Made by a program: the position numbers and the translations under genes. From DLAJ01 sp964655525 (lineage in GTDB: Bacteria > Bacillota > Clostridia > Lachnospirales > Lachnospiraceae), in the NCBI GenBank assembly GCA_964655525.1, contig CAZZNE010000008.1, forward strand, positions 1 to 64,000: a stretch of 64,000 bases of DNA, in the 5' to 3' direction. This document shows, in pieces, positions 59,101-64,000 of this stretch; position 1 is the stretch's first letter; every line of letters starts with the position of its first letter. The notes under the pieces were generated by a model, which was not told the DNA's origin, did not search any database, and saw only the letters and a program-made list of their open reading frames with translations.

Positions 59101-59319
59101 CGTGCGGTAACGCGGAATCATATCCTTGATCACGCGCGTCAGCACATGCCCGATATGCGGCTTTCCGTTCGCCGTCGGCGGTCCGTCGTAAAACGTATAG
59201 GTTGGCCCGTCTTTGCGTCCCTCCATTGATTTGCGGAAAACGTCATGCTCTTTCCAAAATTTGCTGACTTCCTTTTCACGTTCCACAAAATTCAGATCCG
59301 TTGTTACTTTTTGATACAT
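56161..59319 (-). CDS. ileS: Isoleucyl-tRNA synthetase (type 2-like)
   Basis: This is a 1052-residue class I synthetase. HIGH appears as GKPHIGHVLTR, KMSKS as GQKMSKSKGN; the editing domain lies between. A Cys-rich cluster (CGGCGHQ and CPKCGG) lies near residues 470-510. The length, and DGPPTANGKPHIGH instead of the usual bacterial type 1 motif, point to the type 2 branch close to eukaryotic and archaeal enzymes. Known type 2 enzymes are often less sensitive to mupirocin, but that is not established here. ATG 59319 has AAAGGAG 7 nt upstream. Expression is set by the T-box leader. Confidence 0.94.
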   Translation of the reverse strand: MYQKVTTDLNFVEREKEVSKFWKEHDVFRKSMEGRKDGPTYTFYDGPPTANGKPHIGHVLTRVIKDMIPRYRTMKGYMVPRKAGWDTHGLPVELEVEKRIGIDGKDQIEAYGLDPFISKCKESVWKYKGMWEDFSETVGFWADMDEPYVTYHDDFIESEWWALKQIWDKGLLYKGFKIVPYCPRCGTPLSSHEVAQGYKAVKERSAVVRFKVKGEDAYFLAWTTTPWTLPSNVALCVNPEEVYCKVKAADGYTYYMAQALLDQVLGSLAEEGAPAYEVLETYSGKDLEYKEYEPLFQCAADVAEKQHKKGHYVTCDSYVTMTDGTGIVHIAPAFGEDDAQVGRKYDLPFVQFVDGKGNMTEETPYAGLFVKKADPEILKDLDKESKLFDAPKFEHDYPFCWRCDTPLIYYARESWFIKMTAVRDQLVRNNQTVNWIPPSIGEGRFGNWLENIQDWGVSRNRYWGTPLNVWECGGCGHQESVGSREELEKLSGNPAARTVELHRPYVDEITCTCPKCGGTMKRVPEVIDCWFDSGAMPFAQHHYPFENKELFESQFPAQFISEAVDQTRGWFYSLMAESTLLFDKAPYENVIVLGLVLDENGQKMSKSKGNAIDPFEALETYGADAIRWYFYINSAPWLPNRFHGKAVQEGQRKFLGTLWNTYAFFVLYANIDQFDATKYQLEYDKLPVMDKWLLSKLNTAIREVDEHLDNYRIPEAAKVLDNFVDEMSNWYVRRSRERFWAKGMEQDKINAYMTLYTALVTIAKCAAPMVPFMTEEIYRNLVCSIDASAPESIHLCDFPTADDSMIDAKLEADMEEVLELVVMGRAARNTANIKNRQPIGTMFVKAGRELDGFYQDIVKDELNVKKIVFTDEVSEFTSYSFKPQLKTVGPKYGKQLGGIREHLAKLDGNAAMAELKDKGALVFSVDGTEVSLAEEDLLIEMTQKEGYVAESDHDTTVVLDANLTEELIEEGFVYEIISKIQTMRKDSGFEVMDHITVYVSGNERIAKLIAANEQAIGTKVLAEAFVTGQTCEGAKEWNVNGENVVLGVAKVK

Positions 59320-59410
59320 GTTCGTGCTCCTTTCAAAAAAAACTAAATTCGTTGTCTGCAATTAACAGTTTGCGTCTCGCAAGCCCTTTCGTTTTGAACG
59401 CTTCGATAAT

Positions 59411-59492
59411 CGAGCAGGGAAGTTTTCTTCCCCTGTTCGACGCGCGGGGTGCGTGCTGCAAAGCAGCAATATACATTACGCACCCCTGCGCG
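59411..59492 (-). repeat. Two tandem hairpins between the ileS T-box and the ileS start
   Basis: Hairpin A: CGCGCGGGGTGCGT (59441-59454) pairs with ACGCACCCCTGCGCG (59478-59492) and holds an inner stem GCTGC AAA GCAGC (59455-59467). Hairpin B: CGAGCAGGGAAG (59411-59422) pairs with CTTCCCCTGTTCG (59427-59439). They follow directly after the T-box terminator and before the ileS ribosome site. Confidence 0.7.
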
Positions 59493-59493
59493 T

Positions 59494-59813
59494 AAAAAAG
59501 ACTCCGCCCTGTAACAGGACGAAGTCTTTATTCGTTCACCACCTCTTACAACATACGACCGCCCGGCATGCGGGATTGGGAAACGAGTTCGCAATCATTC
59601 TCCCAGCCATGCGCAGCATCGGCTTATATGGTCTCCCGTAACGCCGGAGATGCGTCAGCGTTTACTTACCCTAAGGTTTTCAAGCTGCGACTCGAAAGTG
59701 ATATTCCCTTTGCCCGTACTCATACCGGTCTTCCACCTTCACCGGCTCGCTGCCACTTTCCGAACAAAGCTACTGTCTTTGTCAACGTCTTTGTGATCAA
59801 TCATCATTTTCTC
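59494..59813 (-). promoter_or_regulatory. T-box riboswitch, ileS
   Basis: The minus-strand leader shows a long stem I, a specifier region GGGAATATCACTTTCG with ATC (Ile) in the right context, and an AGGTGG T-box-like motif (59535-59547 region, minus strand AAGAGGTGGTGAACG). It ends in an intrinsic terminator with AAAGACTTCGTCCTGT pairing to ACAGGGCGGAGTCTTT and then TTTTT (59494-59530). It lets ileS be transcribed only when tRNA-Ile is uncharged. The T-box bulge differs somewhat from the common AGGGTGGNACCGCG. Confidence 0.82.
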
Positions 59814-59819
59814 AGCGCT

Positions 59820-59849
59820 ATTATAATGCGCTTTTTTATTTTTTGTCAA
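59820..59849 (-). promoter_or_regulatory. Promoter of the ileS T-box transcript
   Basis: A perfect TTGACA (59844-59849) and perfect TATAAT (59820-59825), 18 nt apart on the minus strand, lie just after the stop of the DUF5050-like gene. Confidence 0.8.
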
Positions 59850-59852
59850 GTC

Positions 59853-61574
59853 TTAGGAAAAATCAAACGTATTGTAGATCTCGCCCGTCAGGCAATCCAT
59901 AACCTCTACCTCATTATTACCGCCGTAAAGCTCGACATAAATCAGTCCGTCCGTCACCTCAAAATAGTAGAAGCTGTGATCGCAGATGATGCTGTCCGGA
60001 ATCGTTTCCATATTCGCATCATTTAAGTATTCCTCAATATCAAGCTTGTGTACCTCTGTTCCGTTCGCCGCAGAATAATAGATAGATCCTTCCGCATAGT
60101 AAATATCCTGATTTAAGTCAAAATCCATCAAATCCTCTGCGATCAGCTCATAGGCGCTGCCGTCCTCCGTCGTCAAAAGCATATCTCCGTCAGGCGTGTT
60201 GAACGCGAAGAAGATATAGCCTCCGACATCAAATGCTGTCAGACAGCTGAGATTATTCAGCCCATAATCGGAAAGCGCAAATAACGTGTGCTTATCGCTG
60301 CCGTCAAGCTTCATTTTGCACATCGTATGATCGTCGATACGCTCATAATAAATATATCCGTCTAAAATATAATAGTAGCCGAGCGAATCCTGATCGATCT
60401 TTTCATTGCTTCCCGTTACCGGATCATAACAATACAGCTCATAGTAATCATCATAATTATCGTAATAGATCAAACCCTCATAATACGAGAATGCGCACAC
60501 CTGCGTTCCGTTTAAGAGCTGCTCCGGCTCAGAGCCGTTTTTCAATTTGATCTTCCAAAATGAGTAAGTGTTCGTATCCGAATCTCTCGACGTAAAATAC
60601 ACATCTTCGCCAATCACTGCAAAGTATCTGACGTCATAATCCACAAGTGAATATGCTTCCTGTGTGTCCGCATAGACAAGATTATAGTCGTCCCACTGAT
60701 TATTCTTGATCAGAATATAGCTTTCGCCATAATAGCCTGTAAAGGAAGCACGGTAATCCGTCATGTCACCCTGCACGGCAAACCCCGGATCGAACTCCGG
60801 CACATCCGGCTCGTCTGTCGGTTCCGGTGTCGGCTCGTCTGTCGGCTCCGGTGTCGGCTCGTCCGTCGGTTCCGGTGTCGGTGTCACTTCCTCCCTCGGT
60901 GCGGATGTCGGTCCTGCCGCAAGCGAACCGATACCGTCTTCCGGCTCATTATCCTTCTTCAGCACAATGCCGACAATAATCCCTACGATCGCAACAAAGA
61001 TCACCGCGATCGCAGCGACGACTGCGCCAAGCTTTTTCTTATTCTGCTTCTGCTGCTGCTGATAACCGGGACCGCCCGCGCCATAACCGTAAGTCGGATT
61101 GGGATAGCCGCCCGGCTGGTTCATCCCAAAGCCTTGATTCATGTTCATGTCGCCGCCCGCGCCCATGCCATAACCCTGATTCATGTTCGGCTGGTTCACC
61201 CCAAAGCCCTGATTTGCATTCATGTCGCTGCCCGCACCCATGCCATAGCCCTGATTCATGTTCGGCTGGTTTATCCCAAAGCCCTGATTCGTATTCATGT
61301 CGCTGCCCGCGCCCATGCCATAGCCTTGATTCATGCTCATGTCGCTGCCCGGTTGGTTCATCCCAAAGCCCTGATTCATGTTCGGCTGGTTCATCCCATA
61401 ACCCTGATTCATGTTCATGTCGCCCTGCTGATTCACGCCATAGCCTTGATTCGCATCGGCTGCCTGAAACGGCTGTGTCACATCACTCGGCTGATTTACT
61501 CCAAAGCCCTGATTCATGCTGTACGGATTCTGCCCTTCCGGCTGCCCGTTCAGCGGATTGTTATTATCCTGCAT
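59853..61574 (-). CDS. Membrane protein with prion-like Asn/Gly/Met N-terminus and DUF5050-like propeller
   Basis: This is a 573-residue protein. Residues 19-175 are a low-complexity region of repeated MNQGYGMGAGSDMN and NQGFGVNQPN units. One membrane helix follows (residues 182-205), then a Pro/Glu/Thr/Asp linker of three identical repeats (EPTDEPTP type), and an extracytosolic propeller domain (about 265-573) with repeated Tyr-rich blades such as SYYEGLIYYDNYDDYYEL. The N-terminus should lie in the cytosol. GGGAGG lies about 4 nt before ATG 61574. Its function is unknown; the propeller resembles that of the anti-sigma-like protein at 49.6 kb. Confidence 0.78.
   Translation of the reverse strand: MQDNNNPLNGQPEGQNPYSMNQGFGVNQPSDVTQPFQAADANQGYGVNQQGDMNMNQGYGMNQPNMNQGFGMNQPGSDMSMNQGYGMGAGSDMNTNQGFGINQPNMNQGYGMGAGSDMNANQGFGVNQPNMNQGYGMGAGGDMNMNQGFGMNQPGGYPNPTYGYGAGGPGYQQQQKQNKKKLGAVVAAIAVIFVAIVGIIVGIVLKKDNEPEDGIGSLAAGPTSAPREEVTPTPEPTDEPTPEPTDEPTPEPTDEPDVPEFDPGFAVQGDMTDYRASFTGYYGESYILIKNNQWDDYNLVYADTQEAYSLVDYDVRYFAVIGEDVYFTSRDSDTNTYSFWKIKLKNGSEPEQLLNGTQVCAFSYYEGLIYYDNYDDYYELYCYDPVTGSNEKIDQDSLGYYYILDGYIYYERIDDHTMCKMKLDGSDKHTLFALSDYGLNNLSCLTAFDVGGYIFFAFNTPDGDMLLTTEDGSAYELIAEDLMDFDLNQDIYYAEGSIYYSAANGTEVHKLDIEEYLNDANMETIPDSIICDHSFYYFEVTDGLIYVELYGGNNEVEVMDCLTGEIYNTFDFS
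60808..60879 (-). repeat. Three 24-bp tandem repeats coding the proline-rich linker
   Basis: Units at 60808-60831, 60832-60855 and 60856-60879 each start GGCTCGTC and end TCCGGTGTC on the plus strand and differ at one or two silent positions, coding three EPTDEPTP-like units. Confidence 0.9.
61110..61515 (-). repeat. Degenerate tandem repeats coding the prion-like region
   Basis: A unit of about 75 bp (25 codons: MNQGYGMGAGSDMN then xNQGFGxNQPN) is repeated about three times, flanked by shorter partial units. The strong DNA similarity between units suggests recent slippage or recombination. Confidence 0.8.
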
Positions 61575-61690
61575 ACTTCCTCCCTGTTCCGGACGGGGTT
61601 CATTCACGCGCATACGCGCCGCTTATGTATCCTGCCATCGCTTCCGCCCTTTTTCGATACCTGAACAATCTTTCCTCGTTCTATATTTAT

Positions 61691-61719
61691 TTGTGATCAA
61701 AACGTGTTACTTTTATAAT
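61691..61719 (+). promoter_or_regulatory. Candidate promoter far upstream of spoVT
   Basis: TTGTGA (61691-61696) and perfect TATAAT (61714-61719) lie 17 nt apart on the plus strand, 245 nt before the spoVT start. This would give a long leader or a separate small RNA. Confidence 0.4.
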
Positions 61720-61862
61720 AGCATGTTTTTTTATAATTTCCATCACTTTTTTACTGATTTTGCGTAATTAACAAAATTTTTCCTGATTTTACTTCCCGAT
61801 ATTTCCATTATTTTCCATTTACCTTAAGGAATGCGCCTGAAGATCGCGCTTCATCTTATGGT

Positions 61863-61891
61863 TGAATCAAAATTTGTTTTTTATCATAGTA
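61863..61891 (+). promoter_or_regulatory. Candidate sigma-G promoter of spoVT
   Basis: TGAATC (61863-61868) and CATAGTA (61885-61891) with 16 nt between match the sigma-G consensus TGAATA/CATACTA at all but two positions, about 70 nt before the ATG. spoVT is sigma-G dependent in Bacillus subtilis. Confidence 0.5.
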
Positions 61892-61963
61892 TAAGGCTAC
61901 TTTTTTTACAAATAATAGTATCAGCAAAAATGACTATTTGGGATAAACGGAGGTTTTATTTCT

Positions 61964-62506
61964 ATGAAAGCAACGGGAATCGTAAGAAGAATAGATGATC
62001 TTGGGCGGGTGGTGATCCCGAAGGAAATCCGCCGTACGCTCCGCATCCGTGAGAGCGATCCGCTTGAAATCTTTACAGACCATGAAGGCGAAATTATATT
62101 AAAAAAATATTCCCCCATCGGAGAGATTGGTGATTTCGCCAAACAGTATGCGGACTCCTTAGCCGCGGTTTCGGGACATACAGCGTTTGTCACGGACAGA
62201 GACCAATTCATCGCAAATGCAGGCGGCGGCAAAAATCTGCTCGGCAAGCCGATCAGCAAGCAGCTGGAAGAAAAAATGGATCATCGCGAAACAATGATTG
62301 CATCAAAGGGTGAGAGGAGTTATATTATAATAGGAGAGGGCGCAGAAGAATATCAGCATGTCGCACTGACCCCCATCATCTGTGAAGGAGATGTGATCGG
62401 TTCGGTCATATTGGCAGATACCGACGGGAAAGCAAAGATGGGTGAGGCAGAACAGAAAATGATCCTCTCCGCAGCAGGATTCTTAGGAAAGCAGATGGAG
62501 CAGTAA
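61964..62506 (+). CDS. spoVT: Stage V sporulation protein T
   Basis: This 180-residue regulator has an N-terminal AbrB-type swapped-hairpin DNA-binding domain (MKATGIVRRIDDLGRVVIP, residues 1-19, to about 48) and a C-terminal GAF-like domain (residues 55-180). SpoVT adjusts late forespore genes. CGGAGG lies about 11 nt before the ATG. A sigma-G-like promoter lies just upstream. The VanZ-like gene follows 19 nt later. Confidence 0.93.
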   Translation: MKATGIVRRIDDLGRVVIPKEIRRTLRIRESDPLEIFTDHEGEIILKKYSPIGEIGDFAKQYADSLAAVSGHTAFVTDRDQFIANAGGGKNLLGKPISKQLEEKMDHRETMIASKGERSYIIIGEGAEEYQHVALTPIICEGDVIGSVILADTDGKAKMGEAEQKMILSAAGFLGKQMEQ

Positions 62507-62525
62507 CGCTCCCTTCGTTCGGATC

Positions 62526-63218
62526 ATGAAAAAATGGTATCATATTGCGGCAATCACCTTCGTGTTTATGATCGTGGCAGCAGGACTGTATATTGATCTG
62601 AATCCGTCGTATACAATGGGTGGCAGGCAGAAGCTTTTGATGTATGCCACCCCTATTTTTGTGCTGTTTCTGGATATGGCATACCGCATGAGGCATGCAC
62701 AGACAACGACAGAAAAAACGGCGATCCGCCGCCGCGCCTATGTGCAGATGTTCCTCATTTACGTGATCGCCGCCGCAACGCTTCTTTTCCTTAAAAGTTC
62801 TTTCCGCCGCGCGTTTGTGGACCGCAATATCTGGCAGGCAGAGCCGTTTACAAAAGAGCATTTTGAAATGTATTGCAATCTGAAACCATTCCGTTCGATC
62901 GCCATGTACATGCGCGCGTATCGCAACCAAAACATGTCCGTCAGGCTGATCGCTGCAAATTTGTTGGGAAATCTTGTCGCAGCCATGCCCTGCGCCATAT
63001 TTCTTCCTGTGATCTGGCCGCGCACACAGACAAAATGGCGGTATTTTCTGCCGACAATGATCCTGTCCGTGGTGATCGTGGAAACCATTCAGTTCCTGAC
63101 GATGGTAGGGCAGGCGGATATTGATGATGTGATCTTAAACGTTGCCGGCGCCTGCCTCATCTTCGCGTATCGACCGCTTCTACAGCATTCTGAGCAGCTT
63201 CGGGAATGGTTTTACTAG
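62526..63218 (+). CDS. VanZ-like family membrane protein
   Basis: This is a 230-residue integral membrane protein with helices near residues 7-25, 38-55, 72-92, 138-160 and 170-190. It has the VanZ family features LKPFRSI, a middle LLGNLVAAMPCAIFLP and the polar ETIQF plus DIDDVILNVAG near the C-terminus. In VanA-type clusters VanZ is linked to teicoplanin tolerance, but chromosomal homologues are common and not tied to resistance. It is probably cotranscribed with spoVT. The ribosome site is poor, so coupling is possible. Confidence 0.82.
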   Translation: MKKWYHIAAITFVFMIVAAGLYIDLNPSYTMGGRQKLLMYATPIFVLFLDMAYRMRHAQTTTEKTAIRRRAYVQMFLIYVIAAATLLFLKSSFRRAFVDRNIWQAEPFTKEHFEMYCNLKPFRSIAMYMRAYRNQNMSVRLIAANLLGNLVAAMPCAIFLPVIWPRTQTKWRYFLPTMILSVVIVETIQFLTMVGQADIDDVILNVAGACLIFAYRPLLQHSEQLREWFY

Positions 63219-63232
63219 CCGTTCCGTCATCC

Positions 63233-64000
63233 TTACTGCGCCACCATCAGACCGAGTATCGTAAACAAATCCCCTGTGGAATCGGCTGCCTTTCTGATCT
63301 CCACGGTGTGCTGCTCCACGCCATCTCCCACAAAAACCTCGCGCGCATCCGCACAATTTCCCCATCCTCCCGAAAAATCGGCATTTAGGGTCGCCACGCG
63401 CTCACCGTCAACCAGTACATCAAACTGACCGCTCAGACCATCAACCGTCTTATGATAAAGGATTCCCAGCCTTTCAAAGCTCGCCTCAAAAACAATACCG
63501 CCTTCTCCCGACTCGCATGTCCAGTCATTCGGAAACGGCTGAAAGATGCTGCTCTCGGTAAAACTGCCAAATTCTGTCGGCGTGATCGTCTCCCGATCCA
63601 AAAGAGATGCGTTTATGTAGCATTCCCTTGTCACGGCGTCCACCGCAAAATCCTGCGGCTCCGGCAGCTCATTTCTCTGCGCATACACCGCGTTTAAGTA
63701 TTTCCACAAAATCTCACCCGTGATCGCATGACCAAGCGCCGACGGATGCACCTCATCGCCCGAGAGCTGCTTTGCGGTGTAAACCTCCTGCGACATCATA
63801 TCCTGAATGAGACTCGTGTAGCTGACCATCGGCAGCTTATAGTTAAAGCCGATCAGCACATGCTGACTGATGGCCGTTGCGCCGTTCGTCTGTCCCATAA
63901 AAAGAAGCATGGCTGCCGGATGATGATCGGCAAGCAGAATGCGGCGCACCAGATTATCATAGGTTGTTTTGTAGGTAAGGGAGTCGCCGTCATTTACGGA
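63233..64000 (-). CDS. SGNH/GDSL-type hydrolase, C-terminal part (truncated by window edge)
   Basis: The frame is open to the right edge of the window: 17 more codons (SVNDGDSLTYKTTYDNL) precede a GTG at 63949, so the N-terminus with the catalytic Ser lies outside. Seen are LLFMGQTNG-like and GDEVHPSALGHAITGE with the Asp/His pair of SGNH block V, then a C-terminal beta-rich region (about 110 residues) that may bind carbohydrate. It probably acts as an esterase on acylated glycans; the gene is convergent with the VanZ-like gene. Confidence 0.75.
   Translation of the reverse strand, partial: SVNDGDSLTYKTTYDNLVRRILLADHHPAAMLLFMGQTNGATAISQHVLIGFNYKLPMVSYTSLIQDMMSQEVYTAKQLSGDEVHPSALGHAITGEILWKYLNAVYAQRNELPEPQDFAVDAVTRECYINASLLDRETITPTEFGSFTESSIFQPFPNDWTCESGEGGIVFEASFERLGILYHKTVDGLSGQFDVLVDGERVATLNADFSGGWGNCADAREVFVGDGVEQHTVEIRKAADSTGDLFTILGLMVAQ

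Noticed and set aside
60808..61515. CRISPR-like array from repeated units
   Set aside because: The repeats are in frame with a protein, have no unique spacers, and code low-complexity segments.
62526..63218. Glycopeptide resistance call for the VanZ-like gene
   Set aside because: There is no vanHAX cluster and Ddl looks like a normal D-Ala-D-Ala ligase; VanZ homologues are common without resistance.

Overview
The window reads as a chromosomal segment of an anaerobic, spore-forming Firmicute, most likely a Lachnospiraceae-type Clostridium. Pointers are DUF5692, SipL-type SPOCS/LysM, SpoIID-SpoIIQ and SpoVT sporulation proteins, an ileS T-box leader, AGGAGG ribosome sites, TTGACA/TATAAT promoters, meso-DAP peptidoglycan genes (dapF, murE, murF, ddl, murI) and a GH53 galactan locus. 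No rRNA, tRNA, CRISPR array, prophage or intact transposase was seen. Most of the window is ordinary core genome with small accessory islands.

Layout. 0-5 kb: end of a DUF5692 gene, a membrane-tethered XRE regulator, a DUF3990 ADP-ribosyltransferase-like toxin with its coupled partner, an XRE regulator fused to a domain that resembles the cytosolic part of FlhA, and an AI-2E-family transporter. 5-12.4 kb: a trans-sulfuration PLP enzyme, dapF-murE, a small membrane protein, a surface FKBP/trigger-factor-like lipoprotein and asnS. 12.5-18.6 kb: galactan uptake and cleavage genes (LacI regulator, CBM lipoprotein, GH53, solute-binding protein, two permeases). 18.6-24 kb: DUF1934, murI, a small secreted protein, a GntR regulator with ispE, and sipL. 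24-25.3 kb: a UPF0175/DUF3368 toxin-antitoxin pair and a short remnant frame. 25.3-28.7 kb: pyrC-pyrK-pyrD. 28.8-34.3 kb: PrcB-like lipoprotein, APH-fold kinase, GNAT, a zinc-ribbon protein, plsC and an orphan GHKL kinase. 34.3-38.3 kb: a GH9-like lipoprotein, ddl and murF in one operon. 38.6-41.9 kb: spoIID, spoIIQ and an RTX-like calcium-binding protein. 42-49.5 kb: aconitase-type hydratase, an XRE/membrane/lipoprotein operon and glgP. 49.5-56 kb: an ECF sigma/anti-sigma pair and an ABC exporter module with a beta-propeller lipoprotein. 56-64 kb: ileS with a T-box, a prion-like DUF5050-type membrane protein, spoVT, a VanZ-like protein and a truncated SGNH hydrolase.

How it fits together. 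DapF makes meso-DAP and MurE adds it; MurI supplies D-Glu; Ddl makes D-Ala-D-Ala and MurF adds it, so much of the stem-peptide pathway is present in three clusters. PyrC and PyrDB/PyrK are consecutive pyrimidine steps. The GH53 locus has an importer but no ATPase and no beta-galactosidase of its own. Dispersed structured repeats are notable: a family of paired hairpins at gene ends (8.88, 12.40, 17.42 and 46.83 kb), a 190-nt multi-branched palindrome (22.1 kb), a 22-bp inverted repeat element (9.7 kb), a perfect 26-bp palindrome (23.9 kb), a possible IS-end derived hairpin (46.9 kb) and tandem hairpins after the ileS T-box. The strongest candidate for something underdescribed is the XRE-FlhA-like fusion at 3.0-3.85 kb. 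All calls were made by reading; no database search or structure prediction was run.
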